Source: Syntrophomonas sp. (GTDB taxonomy: Bacteria > Bacillota > Syntrophomonadia > Syntrophomonadales > Syntrophomonadaceae). Taken from it: DNA of 57,339 nt. How positions within the stretch are numbered: the first letter of the stretch is position 1; every line of letters begins with the position of its first letter. Location of the stretch: positions 1-57,339 of the forward strand of contig JAENYG010000022.1 in assembly GCA_016841875.1 (NCBI GenBank), given 5' to 3'. Under the pieces are notes generated by a model, which searched no databases, was not told where the DNA came from, and worked only from the letters and a program-made list of their open reading frames with translations. Positions 48,472 through 57,295 of the stretch are shown piece after piece. The translations under genes were made by a program, and so were the position numbers.

Positions 48472-49299
48472 TTATTCAGATTCAATCCTGGGGGGTTCAA
48501 AATAGTCATACTTCTTTTTCAGTATGACCAAATCCACCCTGCGGTTCATGGCCCGGTGCTGCTCGGAGTCGTTAATAACCAGCGGTCGGTTTTCCCCATA
48601 ACCAATGGCAGCCAGGCGATCGGCGGGAATGCCGCTGGCTTCGCTCAAGACATGTACCACGTTGGTGGCTCTCATAACTGACAGTTCCCAGTTAGAGGGG
48701 AATTTACCGGTGTTAATAGGCAAATCGTCGGTATGTCCTTCCACCCGTACATAATTTGGTATCCCTACCAGGGGTTTACCTACCTCTTTGATGATCTCCC
48801 GGGCAGTCGGGGTGAGATCAGCAGAACCACTGCCAAATAGCAGGGCATCCTTAAAACTAATGACTAATCCGCGTTCCTGTTCGTATATTATTATCTGTTC
48901 ACTCAGCCGGGTAGTTTGAGAGTCGCTGGAACCTGAACTGCTTATTTGACTATCCCGGGTTGCAATAAATTTAGTGATGATGGCTTCGATTTCCTCCAGT
49001 TGGGCCTGGTTAGCGGCAGCCGCTGCGGCAGCCGCTGCTGCGGATGCCTGGTCACTGCTGGACAAACCTTCTGCCATGGATGGGCCCGGGGCCTCCATCA
49101 TGCTCATCGTTTGCCCGGTCAAGACCAGGCTCAGTGAATTAGCTACGGCAGAGTATTTGGCAATATCTACCTGGCTCATAGAGTACATCAGAACGAAGAA
49201 TACCATCAGGAGAGTGATCAAATCGGAGTAGGTTATTAACCATCTCTCATTATTTCCTTCTTCCTCGGCGGCCTTTTTCCTTCTCCTGGAACGACTCAT
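48472..49299 (-). CDS. motB: Flagellar motor stator protein MotB
   Basis: A 275-residue stator subunit: one membrane helix with the ion-binding Asp26 (WLITYSDLITLLMVFF), a long linker, then an OmpA-like peptidoglycan-binding domain (VRVEGHTDDLPI, GYGENRPLVINDSEQHRAMNRRVDLVI). The linker holds a run of ten Ala (87-96) preceded by a Ser-rich stretch, unusual for MotB. It lies three bases after motA. Whether H+ or Na+ drives it cannot be settled. Confidence 0.93.
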   Translation of the reverse strand: MSRSRRRKKAAEEEGNNERWLITYSDLITLLMVFFVLMYSMSQVDIAKYSAVANSLSLVLTGQTMSMMEAPGPSMAEGLSSSDQASAAAAAAAAAANQAQLEEIEAIITKFIATRDSQISSSGSSDSQTTRLSEQIIIYEQERGLVISFKDALLFGSGSADLTPTAREIIKEVGKPLVGIPNYVRVEGHTDDLPINTGKFPSNWELSVMRATNVVHVLSEASGIPADRLAAIGYGENRPLVINDSEQHRAMNRRVDLVILKKKYDYFEPPRIESE

Positions 49300-49302
49300 A
49301 AA

Positions 49303-50091
49303 TTACATCTCCGTTTCCACTGCCTGCTGTTGTGCTTTTTTCTTGGATTCGGCCGGCACGAAAGTGAGCAGTTTCTCTCTTATGACGCGCGGGTTTTCCC
49401 CGGCCTGTATAGAAAGAACTCCTTCTAATATCAGGTCCATCAATAGCACTTCTTTCTCGCCTTTGATTTTGCATTTGGTGGCAAAAGGAATCCATAATAC
49501 ATTGGCACTGGAAACCCCGTAGAGGGTGGCTAGAAACGCGACCGCAATAGCACCGGCCAGTTCTTCCGGTTCCGCCATATTACTTAGAACATGGACCAGT
49601 CCCATGACTGTTCCAATAATACCCATAGTAGGACCATATCCGCCTGCGGTCATAAAGACAGCATGGCCGATACTCTGTCTTTTTTCATGAGCCTCGATAT
49701 CCATTTCCAGCATGGTCCGGGTCAGATCCGGGTCGGTTCCATCAATGACCAACTGCAGTCCTCGAGCCAGAAATTCATTGTCTATATTAGCCAGCTGGCT
49801 TTCCAGGCTTAAGAGTCCTTCTCTCCTGGCTTTGTCAGCAGTTTCTACCAGTATTTCTAAAACTTCTGCATAGTTTATCTTTCTATCGGTAAATACCAGT
49901 TTGAAGAAAGAACCCATGGTCTTCAGTTCATCAGCAGTGTAACTGATCACTGTCGCTCCAATAGTACCGCCCATAACGATGATGAAGGCGGTATGCACCC
50001 ACAGCATACCCGCGCTTCCTCCTTCCATGAGGAAGCCGCCTACCAGACCGCCAAAACCTATCAGCAGTCCTATTAGAGTCGCTAAATCCAT
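49303..50091 (-). CDS. motA: Flagellar motor stator protein MotA
   Basis: A 262-residue MotA with four membrane helices, a cytoplasmic loop of about 100 residues between the second and third, and the GGYGPTMGIIGTVMGLVHVLSNM stretch that lines the ion channel. It starts only three bases after the secA stop, so motAB depend on secA transcription or a promoter inside secA. Confidence 0.94.
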   Translation of the reverse strand: MDLATLIGLLIGFGGLVGGFLMEGGSAGMLWVHTAFIIVMGGTIGATVISYTADELKTMGSFFKLVFTDRKINYAEVLEILVETADKARREGLLSLESQLANIDNEFLARGLQLVIDGTDPDLTRTMLEMDIEAHEKRQSIGHAVFMTAGGYGPTMGIIGTVMGLVHVLSNMAEPEELAGAIAVAFLATLYGVSSANVLWIPFATKCKIKGEKEVLLMDLILEGVLSIQAGENPRVIREKLLTFVPAESKKKAQQQAVETEM

Positions 50092-50094
50092 TAA

Positions 50095-52593
50095 TTAGAC
50101 CCCTTTTCCACAACAATGTTTATATTTTTTACCGCTGCCGCAGGGGCAGAGTTCATTACGCCCAATTTTCTTGTCTTTGCGTACCGGTTTCTTGATCGTT
50201 TCTTCACTTTGACTGGTGGATATTTTTCTCTCTTCCGGATTTTGAACTACTTTAAGTCGCAATATATAACGAACGATATCTTCCTTAATACTGTAAACCA
50301 TGGACTGGAATGCCTCAAAGGCTTCGAATTTATATTCTATCAAAGGATCTTTTTGCCCGTAAGCTCTAAGAGATATCCCATTTCTAAGCTGATCCATAGC
50401 ATCAATGTGGTCCATCCACTTCTGATCGATAATTCTCAGCAGGAGCGCTTTTTCCAGCTGCCGCATTACTTCTGATCCCAATTCCTGCTCCCGGGACAGA
50501 TACAAGGTATGAGTACGATCAGCCAGGAATTCTTTGGCTTCTGGAGCAGTCATACCGGTTATATCCTGGGCCTCAAAGTCAGGTGCCGGTATCAAAGATT
50601 GTTCGATATAAGTCATCATGCCCGGCAGATCCCAATCATCTGAATATTTTGTCTCACCCGCAAAAGTATCTACCACTGTATCTACAACATCATCGATCAT
50701 GCTGCTGACGGTTTCCTGTAAATCTTCTCCCAGCAGTACTTTGTACCGCTCTCCGTATATTACTCCCCGCTGCTGATTAATAACATCATCATATTCCAGC
50801 ACGTTTTTGCGGATGCTAAAATTCCGATTCTCTACTTTTTTCTGAGCATTTTCAATACCCCGGGATATGATATTATTTTCGATGGGCATATCATCATCCA
50901 TACCCAGGCGATCCATGACGCCTTCTATGGTGCTGGCACCGAAAAGCCTCATTAGATCATCTTCCAGAGATACATAGAAGCGGGACATACCGTTGTCTCC
51001 CTGCCGACCCGAACGCCCTCGGAGCTGATTGTCGATGCGCCTGGATTCATGCCTTTCAGTGCCCAGAACATACAGCCCGCCCAGCTCTTTAACTCCTTCT
51101 CCCAGTACAATATCAGTTCCCCGGCCAGCCATATTGGTGGCAATGGTCACCATACCCTTTTGCCCGGCCTGGGCAATGATCTGGGCCTCCTTTTCATGGT
51201 ATTTGGCGTTCAAAACCTGATGAGCCACTCCTCTTTTAGCCAGCAGTGAACTTAGCAGTTCGGATTTTTCTATGGAAATCGTACCTACCAGAACTGGCTG
51301 CTGCTCTTTGTGCCGTTCTACTATATCATTAACCGCCGCCTGGAATTTTCCCATTTCGGTACGGTAGATGATATCCGGGTGGTCTTCTCGGATCATAGCC
51401 ATGTGGGTGGGAATAACCACCACATCCATGCTGTATATCTTCTTAAATTCGGCTTCTTCTGTTTCGGCAGTACCAGTCATTCCTGCCAGCTTATCGTACA
51501 TACGAAAATAATTCTGGAAGGTGATGGTAGCCAGGGTCTGGGATTCCTTTTCTATCTTTACCCCTTCTTTGGCTTCGATAGCCTGGTGCAGACCGTCACT
51601 GTACCTTCTGCCGAACATTAATCTGCCGGTAAATTCATCTACTATAATCACTTGATCGTCTTTTACTACATAATCACGATCCCTTTTCATCAAGGTATGG
51701 GCTTTAAGTCCCTGGTTAATATGGTGGGCGAGTTCCATGTTTTCAGATAAATTCTCAATATGAAAATACTGCTCCACCTTTTTGACCCCATCCTCGCTAA
51801 GGGTTGACACATGCGCCTTCTCATCTACTATATAGTCATCCTCATGTTTCAAGCGAGGGACAAATTTGGCAATCTGGTAATACAGACTGGTAGGCTTGTC
51901 ACCTTCCCCGGAAATAATCAATGGTGTACGGGCCTCATCGATCAATATGGAGTCAACCTCGTCTATAATGGCATAATGCAGTGGTCCCTGCACCATGTTT
52001 TCCCGGTTTACAGCCATATTGTCTCTCAGATAATCGAAGCCATATTCATTATTGGTTCCATAGGTAATATCACAGGCATAAGCCGCCTTTTTTTCTTGAT
52101 TATTCATTCCGTGTATGACCAATCCAACCGTCAGACCGCAGTACTCGTAAATCGGCTTCATCCATTCAGCGTCTCTGCTGGCCAGATAGTCATTAACCGT
52201 AATAATATGAACGCCTTTTCCTTCCAAGGCATTCAAATATGCCGGCAAGGTGGCGACCAGGGTTTTACCTTCCCCGGTTTTCATTTCCGAGATTCGGCCA
52301 TCATGCAGTACCATTCCACCTATTAACTGGACATCGAAATGTCTCATGCCCAGGACTCGCCGGGAAGCTTCTCGGACCAGGGCAAAGGCCTCTGGTAATA
52401 TATCGTTTAATGATTCACCATCCTTTAGCCTTTGCTTGAATTCTTCTGTTTGGACCGGAAATTCTTCCTCGCTCAATTTCTCATACCGGGATTCCAGTTC
52501 ATTAATAGCCTCTACTCGCTTGCGATAGCGTTTTACTTCTTTCTCATTATCATCCAGGATATTCTTAAGAAAATTTTTCAACATGTTTTTCAT
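50095..52593 (-). CDS. secA: Preprotein translocase ATPase SecA
   Basis: An 832-residue SecA: DEAD-type motor with [20 protein letters not shown], the [16 protein letters not shown] segment, [17 protein letters not shown], scaffold domain, and a zinc-binding C-terminus [13 protein letters not shown] for SecB or phospholipid contact. It drives export through SecYEG. The start ATG has AAAGG three bases upstream; ATG three codons later is an alternative. It lies 93 bases below hpf, in the order hpf-secA common in Firmicutes. Confidence 0.97.
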   Translation of the reverse strand: MKNMLKNFLKNILDDNEKEVKRYRKRVEAINELESRYEKLSEEEFPVQTEEFKQRLKDGESLNDILPEAFALVREASRRVLGMRHFDVQLIGGMVLHDGRISEMKTGEGKTLVATLPAYLNALEGKGVHIITVNDYLASRDAEWMKPIYEYCGLTVGLVIHGMNNQEKKAAYACDITYGTNNEYGFDYLRDNMAVNRENMVQGPLHYAIIDEVDSILIDEARTPLIISGEGDKPTSLYYQIAKFVPRLKHEDDYIVDEKAHVSTLSEDGVKKVEQYFHIENLSENMELAHHINQGLKAHTLMKRDRDYVVKDDQVIIVDEFTGRLMFGRRYSDGLHQAIEAKEGVKIEKESQTLATITFQNYFRMYDKLAGMTGTAETEEAEFKKIYSMDVVVIPTHMAMIREDHPDIIYRTEMGKFQAAVNDIVERHKEQQPVLVGTISIEKSELLSSLLAKRGVAHQVLNAKYHEKEAQIIAQAGQKGMVTIATNMAGRGTDIVLGEGVKELGGLYVLGTERHESRRIDNQLRGRSGRQGDNGMSRFYVSLEDDLMRLFGASTIEGVMDRLGMDDDMPIENNIISRGIENAQKKVENRNFSIRKNVLEYDDVINQQRGVIYGERYKVLLGEDLQETVSSMIDDVVDTVVDTFAGETKYSDDWDLPGMMTYIEQSLIPAPDFEAQDITGMTAPEAKEFLADRTHTLYLSREQELGSEVMRQLEKALLLRIIDQKWMDHIDAMDQLRNGISLRAYGQKDPLIEYKFEAFEAFQSMVYSIKEDIVRYILRLKVVQNPEERKISTSQSEETIKKPVRKDKKIGRNELCPCGSGKKYKHCCGKGV

Positions 52594-52605
52594 CTGCCTT
52601 TCATT

Positions 52606-52633
52606 AAAAAAAGAAGGAACCTTTTGGCTCCTT
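52606..52633 (-). terminator. Terminator after hpf
   Basis: On the minus strand AAGGAGCC-AAAA-GGTTCCTT (8 bp, one G-T pair) is followed by C and seven T. It separates hpf from secA. Confidence 0.85.
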
Positions 52634-52686
52634 TCCTAAAGCAATTCATCAATTTTATATTAGCACTTTTCCAAACTGCACTTCAA

Positions 52687-53244
52687 CTAGTCAAAATGCG
52701 GTTCTATCAGGCCATAATTACAATCTTTTCTCTTATACACCACATTTACTTCGTCCGTATTAGCATTAAAGAAGACAAAAAACGTATGGCCCAGCAGATT
52801 CATCTGCATTATGGCTTCTTCTTCATCCATAGGTTTAAGAGCAAACCTCTTGGTTCTGACAATGTTGAAGGCATCCGCTGCTTCTGCTGGCTCCACTCTA
52901 TTTTTTATCTCTTTTTCGATTTCTTCCCGCAGGCTTTTCCTAAATCCTGCTCCCCTGGTGTTTCTGTACAACTTGGTCCTGTATTTATTTATCTGTTTTT
53001 CCAGTTTCTCCTCTACCAGATCTATCGAACTGTACATATTATCGGTAGCTTCTTCCCCTCGAAGAATCATGCCATTAATGGGAATAGTGACCTCCACTTT
53101 GTGTCCCTCACTGTCCACAGATAAGGTGACCTGGGCCTCTTTTACATCGTCAAAGTATTTTTCTAACTTGGAAAGCCGCTTGGTGGTATAATCCTTAAGC
53201 GCATCGGTGACTTCTATGTTTTTTCCCCTGATGTCGAGTTTCAT
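52687..53244 (-). CDS. hpf: Ribosome hibernation promoting factor, long form
   Basis: A 185-residue long HPF: N-terminal ribosome-binding domain (MKLDIRGKNIEVTDALKDYT), a linker, and a C-terminal dimerisation domain (RTKRFALKPMDEEEAIMQMNLLGHTFFVFFN). It makes inactive 100S ribosome dimers in slow growth. Family B repeats lie upstream of its start (53359-53461). Confidence 0.95.
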   Translation of the reverse strand: MKLDIRGKNIEVTDALKDYTTKRLSKLEKYFDDVKEAQVTLSVDSEGHKVEVTIPINGMILRGEEATDNMYSSIDLVEEKLEKQINKYRTKLYRNTRGAGFRKSLREEIEKEIKNRVEPAEAADAFNIVRTKRFALKPMDEEEAIMQMNLLGHTFFVFFNANTDEVNVVYKRKDCNYGLIEPHFD

Positions 53245-53358
53245 ATGACCACTCCTTTCCCGATGTTATATTACTATTCTATACCAGGAACGCTCTTTTC
53301 TCCACTACAAATCATAATACTTAATAAATAGTATGTGCATTCTATCTTAAAATACCAT

Positions 53359-53461
53359 GGTGTCAGGCACTAACTTAGTACGAGCGGTGTCAGGCACTAA
53401 CTTACTAACTTATTCCATTTAAGTACCTGGAGAATAAGTTAGTAAGTTAGTGCCTGACACC
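53359..53461. repeat. Family B palindrome, copy 3 with tandem partial arm
   Basis: Perfect 30-bp arms (53386-53415 and 53432-53461) around 16 bases, plus an extra 19-base partial arm at 53359-53377 (GGTGTCAGGCACTAACTTA). It lies between the zinc-ribbon gene and hpf. Confidence 0.9.
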
Positions 53462-53485
53462 ATAAATACCTGACCCCATAAATAA

Positions 53486-53505
53486 ACCGGGCGCAGAGGC
53501 CCGGT
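53486..53505 (-). terminator. Terminator-like hairpin after the zinc-ribbon gene
   Basis: ACCGGGC-N6-GCCCGGT, a perfect 7-bp stem, followed on the minus strand by TTATTTAT. Moderate T content. Confidence 0.65.
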
Positions 53506-53532
53506 CATAATCAGATTAATTAACTGTTGTGG

Positions 53533-53823
53533 CTAAATCGCTTCTTCCTCTTTCATCTGCTGAAAGCATTGCAGACAGTATACCGGTCTATCCCCAACTG
53601 GTTTGAATGGCACCTGAGTTTCCTGACCGCATCTGGCACAGGTAGTATCAAACATCTGGCGAGGACCCCGTTCACTTCGGCCCGCCCGCCGCTGGGTTCT
53701 GCATTCCTTACATCGTTTCGGTTCGTTTTGAAATCCCTTTTCATGATAAAATTCCTGCTCGCCAGTAGTAAAGACGAACTCCTGCCCGCAGTCCTGGCAA
53801 ATTAATGTTTTGTCTTCAAACAT
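53533..53823 (-). CDS. Small double zinc-ribbon protein
   Basis: A 96-residue protein with two CxxC...CxxC ribbons (Cys9/12/38/41 and Cys62/65/83/86). The first matches the clostridial zinc-ribbon family beginning DKTLICQDCGQEFVF; the second is a CxxC-CxxC domain often fused to it. Function is unknown. It stands alone between hpf and the flagellar chaperone genes. Confidence 0.8.
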   Translation of the reverse strand: MFEDKTLICQDCGQEFVFTTGEQEFYHEKGFQNEPKRCKECRTQRRAGRSERGPRQMFDTTCARCGQETQVPFKPVGDRPVYCLQCFQQMKEEEAI

Positions 53824-53998
53824 GGAAATCCCTCACTTTGTATGATTTTGCCGGAAGTCAACTTAATATGATCCAGTATCCTACCGACCCGTATTGCATA
53901 TTATATAGCTCAAAAATCAAAATAGCAAGGAATCAAGATCCCCTGCCAGGTGTCCCTTATATTCATTTACCGCTGCTTGTGGCCGCTAATAGGCCGGA

Positions 53999-54469
53999 TC
54001 AATTCTGATTCGGATTCATTGACCTGCGATAGGCATCACTGGCCTGCCTGTTGCTAGCCTTGCTTTCGCCCCCTGCTTTACTAGTATTTACTTCCACCAT
54101 CAGCAGCTGATTTTTACGATCCATTTCATTGATTGCTTCCAGTATCGACCCCAACCTGCTGACGGTATCTCTTAACTGCTCATGATCCGCTCCATCAATC
54201 AGTCCCTGCAGTTTACTTAATACAAATTCATTAATATCCAACTGCTGTACCGCCTGCTGCTGACAGGCACGATTTTTCTCATTTAAAGAACTGATATCTT
54301 CCATAAGAGCCTGCCGTTTTGACATGATATCTCTTAATTCCCCGGACATAGCCCGGTTTTTTTCCAGACAAATTAACTGAGCAGAAGACAGTTCTGCCAT
54401 CTTCTCATAGAGATCTAGCTGCTTCTGAAAGTTATCTACTATTTCTCTGATAATCTGCTTTACCACCAA
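53999..54469 (-). CDS. FlgN-like flagellar chaperone
   Basis: A 156-residue all-helical, coiled-coil protein. The pattern of a short N-terminal helix and long heptad helices, ending in a disordered Ser/Asn-rich tail, and its place after fliS and flaG suggest a FlgN-type export chaperone for hook-associated proteins. The family call rests on form and context, not on a clear motif. Confidence 0.55.
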   Translation of the reverse strand: MVVKQIIREIVDNFQKQLDLYEKMAELSSAQLICLEKNRAMSGELRDIMSKRQALMEDISSLNEKNRACQQQAVQQLDINEFVLSKLQGLIDGADHEQLRDTVSRLGSILEAINEMDRKNQLLMVEVNTSKAGGESKASNRQASDAYRRSMNPNQN

Positions 54470-54537
54470 TAATCTTCCTTAAATCAAAATTTCAGGCATC
54501 AATGCAGGAATCAAGCAGAGAGAAAGAACCTTCAGCT

Positions 54538-54999
54538 TTATTTACGCTTATCAAAAAACCAGGCCTCGCCATAAGCTGGTTCCGGATAGTAGCAGTGCAC
54601 AACTTTCTTGTTGTCCCTGGTTTTTTCTAAACTAACTCGGGTTTTTCGCATCCCCTCTGATAATAGAGCCTGACTTTTACTGTCATTAGCCTGTATTAAA
54701 CTAATTATATCTCTTATTTCTGTTTTTTGCTCTATATATCCTGCATATATTACCCTGCCTTTTGAAAAAGTTCCAGTTTTAGTATTAAGGCTTAATATTT
54801 CCTCCTCATATTTTTTTAAATTTATTATAGCTTGCTCAATATCATGCTGCAGGGAAATGCGTTCCTGCTCTATAGCAGGCAGTTCTTTATAAGCATCCTT
54901 TTCAATCATATCCAACTGCTGGCGGGATAAGCCCAGCAGCTGTTTAATAAGATTTCTTAATTGTTCGATGGTATTGGCCAATTTTAATTCTATGCCCAT
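54538..54999 (-). CDS. FlgN/FliT-like coiled-coil protein in the flagellar cluster
   Basis: A 153-residue mostly helical protein (LIKQLLGLSRQQLDMIEKDAYKELPAIEQERISLQHDI) of the FliT/FlgN form, six bases after the fliS stop. Its C-terminus (PEPAYGEAWFFDKRK) is not helical. Probable export chaperone; weak support. Confidence 0.5.
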   Translation of the reverse strand: MGIELKLANTIEQLRNLIKQLLGLSRQQLDMIEKDAYKELPAIEQERISLQHDIEQAIINLKKYEEEILSLNTKTGTFSKGRVIYAGYIEQKTEIRDIISLIQANDSKSQALLSEGMRKTRVSLEKTRDNKKVVHCYYPEPAYGEAWFFDKRK

Positions 55000-55005
55000 A
55001 ACAGA

Positions 55006-55428
55006 TTACCCGGTCACACTAAAATTTTGCCGGCTGGTATTGTCCGGACTGGTGTTTTGGACTTTGCCAATGGCATCCTGCCAGGTGTTTCTCAGGTCTA
55101 CCAGGAACGTGTGAATTTCATCCAGAAGTTCAACATCTTTTTTAATATTAGCCTCTACCATTTGATTATATATATAATCATAAACAGATAATAAGCGCTG
55201 GGATATATCATAATCCATATTAAGAGTAGCCATAAGCTCTATTATGATATCCTGAGCTTTAACTATCTTTTCGTGGGCCAGACCAGGGTTCTTTTCATTT
55301 ATAGCAATTCGGGCATTTTCTATATTTTTTATACAGCCATTGTAGAGCATTAAGAGAAGTTTACCCGGGGGCGAAGTCTCCACGCTAGTTCTCTTATACT
55401 GCTCATATACTTGTACATTAGTACTCAC
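55006..55428 (-). CDS. fliS: Flagellin chaperone FliS
   Basis: A 140-residue FliS with the family start VYEQYKRTSVETSPPGKLLLMLYNGCIKNIENA and helical bundle to the end. It binds flagellin in the cytoplasm before export. GTG 55428 is chosen for GGAGG seven bases upstream, rather than the longer frame from 55464. It lies 60 bases after flaG; fliD, often found between them, is absent here. Confidence 0.92.
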   Translation of the reverse strand: MSTNVQVYEQYKRTSVETSPPGKLLLMLYNGCIKNIENARIAINEKNPGLAHEKIVKAQDIIIELMATLNMDYDISQRLLSVYDYIYNQMVEANIKKDVELLDEIHTFLVDLRNTWQDAIGKVQNTSPDNTSRQNFSVTG

Positions 55429-55488
55429 TCTCTCGCCTCCTTGCTTATCGATAACAACGATCATAGTACTTTTTAACCAGTTTAAACC

Positions 55489-55866
55489 TTATCTCTTCTC
55501 ATCAAATATGAGCCCGAGGGCTTCATTCAAAACCCCCTTGATGCGAGCTGATAAATCAAGCATAAAGTCCTGGGGGATTTCCCTGATCACTTCATCGGTA
55601 TCAGAATTAACCACCTTGACCTGGTAACGACCACTAGCCTCATGCATCTGGAATTCCAAATGATGATTGGTGGAGCTCTTGATAGTCTGATTAAGCAGTT
55701 TTACAACTTTGTCCAGCTTATCTTTTACCGCAGCATCTCCGGTCTCATTCCCAGGTGCTGGTTCAACTTCCTTCTCTTCAACAGGGATTTTTGCAGTTTT
55801 CACCATACTCTGCAGCTGATTGGGAGTATAGAAGGGTTCCACTGCACCCTGCCCTTCGATCTTCAT
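55489..55866 (-). CDS. flaG: FlaG-family flagellar protein
   Basis: A 125-residue FlaG: a variable N-terminus, then the conserved half DKLDKVVKLLNQTIKSS...LEFQMHEASGRYQVKVVNSDTDEVIREIPQDFMLDLSARI. It is linked to filament length. ATG 55866 is preferred (GAGGTG six bases upstream) over GTG 55875. It is the first gene behind the sigma-28 promoter at 55918-55944. Confidence 0.9.
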   Translation of the reverse strand: MKIEGQGAVEPFYTPNQLQSMVKTAKIPVEEKEVEPAPGNETGDAAVKDKLDKVVKLLNQTIKSSTNHHLEFQMHEASGRYQVKVVNSDTDEVIREIPQDFMLDLSARIKGVLNEALGLIFDEKR

Positions 55867-55917
55867 GTTTTTCACCTCATTTCATGGATTCAGCTACTAT
55901 TATCATCACTACTATAT

Positions 55918-55944
55918 ATATCGGCCAGCAGCGGCGAAACTTTA
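55918..55944 (-). promoter_or_regulatory. Sigma-28 (SigD/FliA) promoter of flaG-fliS operon
   Basis: On the minus strand TAAA (55944-55941), exactly 15 bases, GCCGATAT (55925-55918): a full match to the SigD consensus TAAA-N15-GCCGATAT, about 52 bases before the flaG start. Confidence 0.92.
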
Positions 55945-56002
55945 ATAGATAAGCCTTTGGTCTTAAATTGAGCAGAAATTAACCACTTTAGGTAATTTTT
56001 TC

Positions 56003-56030
56003 TAAAGTTGCGTCCCAAAAATAGCGATAT
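56003..56030 (+). promoter_or_regulatory. Possible sigma-28 promoter of the EF-hand protein
   Basis: TAAA (56003-56006), 16 bases, AGCGATAT (56023-56030), six of eight matches to GCCGATAT, with the gene start 58 bases downstream. Confidence 0.5.
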
Positions 56031-56087
56031 TATTAATAGAGTATTTTATAACACATTTTAGGACCGACCTCAAAAGGGGGGCAAAAT

Positions 56088-57131
56088 ATGATCATAGAAA
56101 ATTCCTGTGTAGAAATGACCTCGTCCCGTACTTATCGGGAAGAATTGGTTCAAGAAGAGAGAAGCCGGATATGGATGGGCATTAATCCTGACGATTCCAA
56201 GCAGGAGCAGAATTCCAGCCTGGTGCAGCCCCAGGACAGTGTAGAAATATCTGCCGCAGCTGAGAAGGCTCAAAAGCAAGAATTTCGTTTCGAGCTGAGC
56301 CAGGAAGATAAATGTAAAGTCTCCCTCTTAAAGAGTCTTTTGGAGGCCTTCACCGGCAAAAAAATCAAATTCTATCTGCCCTTGAATATGGACGCTGAAA
56401 CACAAGATAAAATAGACTCTCTACAAAAAACTTCTCCTCGGCAGAACAAGGTCCAGCGGGCTGGCTGGGGATTGGAATATGATTACTATGAGTCTTATTC
56501 AGAGAGTGAACAGACCTCCTTTTCCGCTACAGCTATGGTTAAGACCGCAGATGGCAGAGAAATCAACGTATCATTATATTTGAACATGAGCCGTTCTTTT
56601 TCATCCCAAACGGAACTGCATATTCGAGCAGGAGATGCTCAGTTAGCCGACCCGCTGGTAATCAATTTTGATGGGCCGGCGGCGTCCTTGACCGAGCGCA
56701 GCTTCGAATTCGACCTGGACAGCGATGGGGAAATGGATACTATGTCCTTTCTTAACCCGGGCAGCGGGTTTTTGGCTCTGGATTTGAACGATGATGGAAT
56801 GATCAATGATGGCAAAGAATTATTTGGTCCCCAGAATGGCGAAGGTTTTGCCCAGCTGGCGGAATACGATGAAGATGGTAACGGCTGGATAGATGAAAAT
56901 GATGCGGTATTTGACCGGCTGCGCATCTGGACTAAAGACAGCTCAGGCAATGATGTGCTGTTTGGTCTGGGACAAAAAGACATTGGCGCCATCTGCCTCA
57001 CCAATATCGATACTTCCTTCGCTTTGAAGAATTTTAACAATGAACTGAATGGCCAGGTAACATCATCCGGTATATTCTTAAGAGAAAATGGCACTGCTGG
57101 AAGCATCCAGCAGCTTGATCTAAGAATTTAA
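56088..57131 (+). CDS. Acidic EF-hand-like calcium-binding protein, flagellar context
   Basis: A 347-residue protein without signal peptide. The N-terminal half is mostly helical and polar. Residues about 150-195 are a beta segment, then three Asp-rich loops follow: DLDSDGEMD (209), DLNDDGMINDG (232) and DEDGNGWIDEND (261), the pattern of calcium-binding EF-hand/dockerin-like loops, within ALDLNDDGMINDGKELFGPQ, a phrase also found in large secreted adhesins. It is divergent from flaG and may share sigma-28 control. A role in the flagellum or surface is inferred only. GGGGGG lies six bases before ATG. Confidence 0.75.
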   Translation: MIIENSCVEMTSSRTYREELVQEERSRIWMGINPDDSKQEQNSSLVQPQDSVEISAAAEKAQKQEFRFELSQEDKCKVSLLKSLLEAFTGKKIKFYLPLNMDAETQDKIDSLQKTSPRQNKVQRAGWGLEYDYYESYSESEQTSFSATAMVKTADGREINVSLYLNMSRSFSSQTELHIRAGDAQLADPLVINFDGPAASLTERSFEFDLDSDGEMDTMSFLNPGSGFLALDLNDDGMINDGKELFGPQNGEGFAQLAEYDEDGNGWIDENDAVFDRLRIWTKDSSGNDVLFGLGQKDIGAICLTNIDTSFALKNFNNELNGQVTSSGIFLRENGTAGSIQQLDLRI

Positions 57132-57186
57132 TTCCAACCTCCTTATACTGCTCCAGTGAGCATTGTGCACCTAATATCCTCTCTTC

Positions 57187-57213
57187 CCCGGCTAGAAAGC
57201 CGGGATTTTTTTT
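57187..57213 (+). terminator. Terminator of the EF-hand protein gene
   Basis: CCCGGCT-AGAA-AGCCGGG, then A and eight T, 56 bases past the stop codon. Confidence 0.9.
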
Positions 57214-57219
57214 GGTTCT

Positions 57220-57295
57220 GGGGTCAGGCACTAACTTACTAATTTATGCGTGGTAAAAGTTCTCTTAACGGTCTCTTCATTTCATAAGTTAGTAA
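57220..57295. repeat. Family B palindrome, copy 4, truncated right arm
   Basis: The left arm (57220-57247) is complete with one change (AATTTAT for AACTTAT). The right arm keeps only ATAAGTTAGTAA (57284-57295) before unrelated sequence. The loop does not resemble those of copies 1 and 2. Confidence 0.8.

Noticed and set aside
52432-53124. 230-residue plus-strand frame over secA start and hpf
   Set aside because: It is antisense to two certain genes and rich in Phe/Leu/Ile from their reversed codons.
39322-57295. CRISPR array from the CAGGCACTAACTTACTAACT repeats
   Set aside because: The copies are far apart, each an inverted pair, with no regular spacers and no cas genes.
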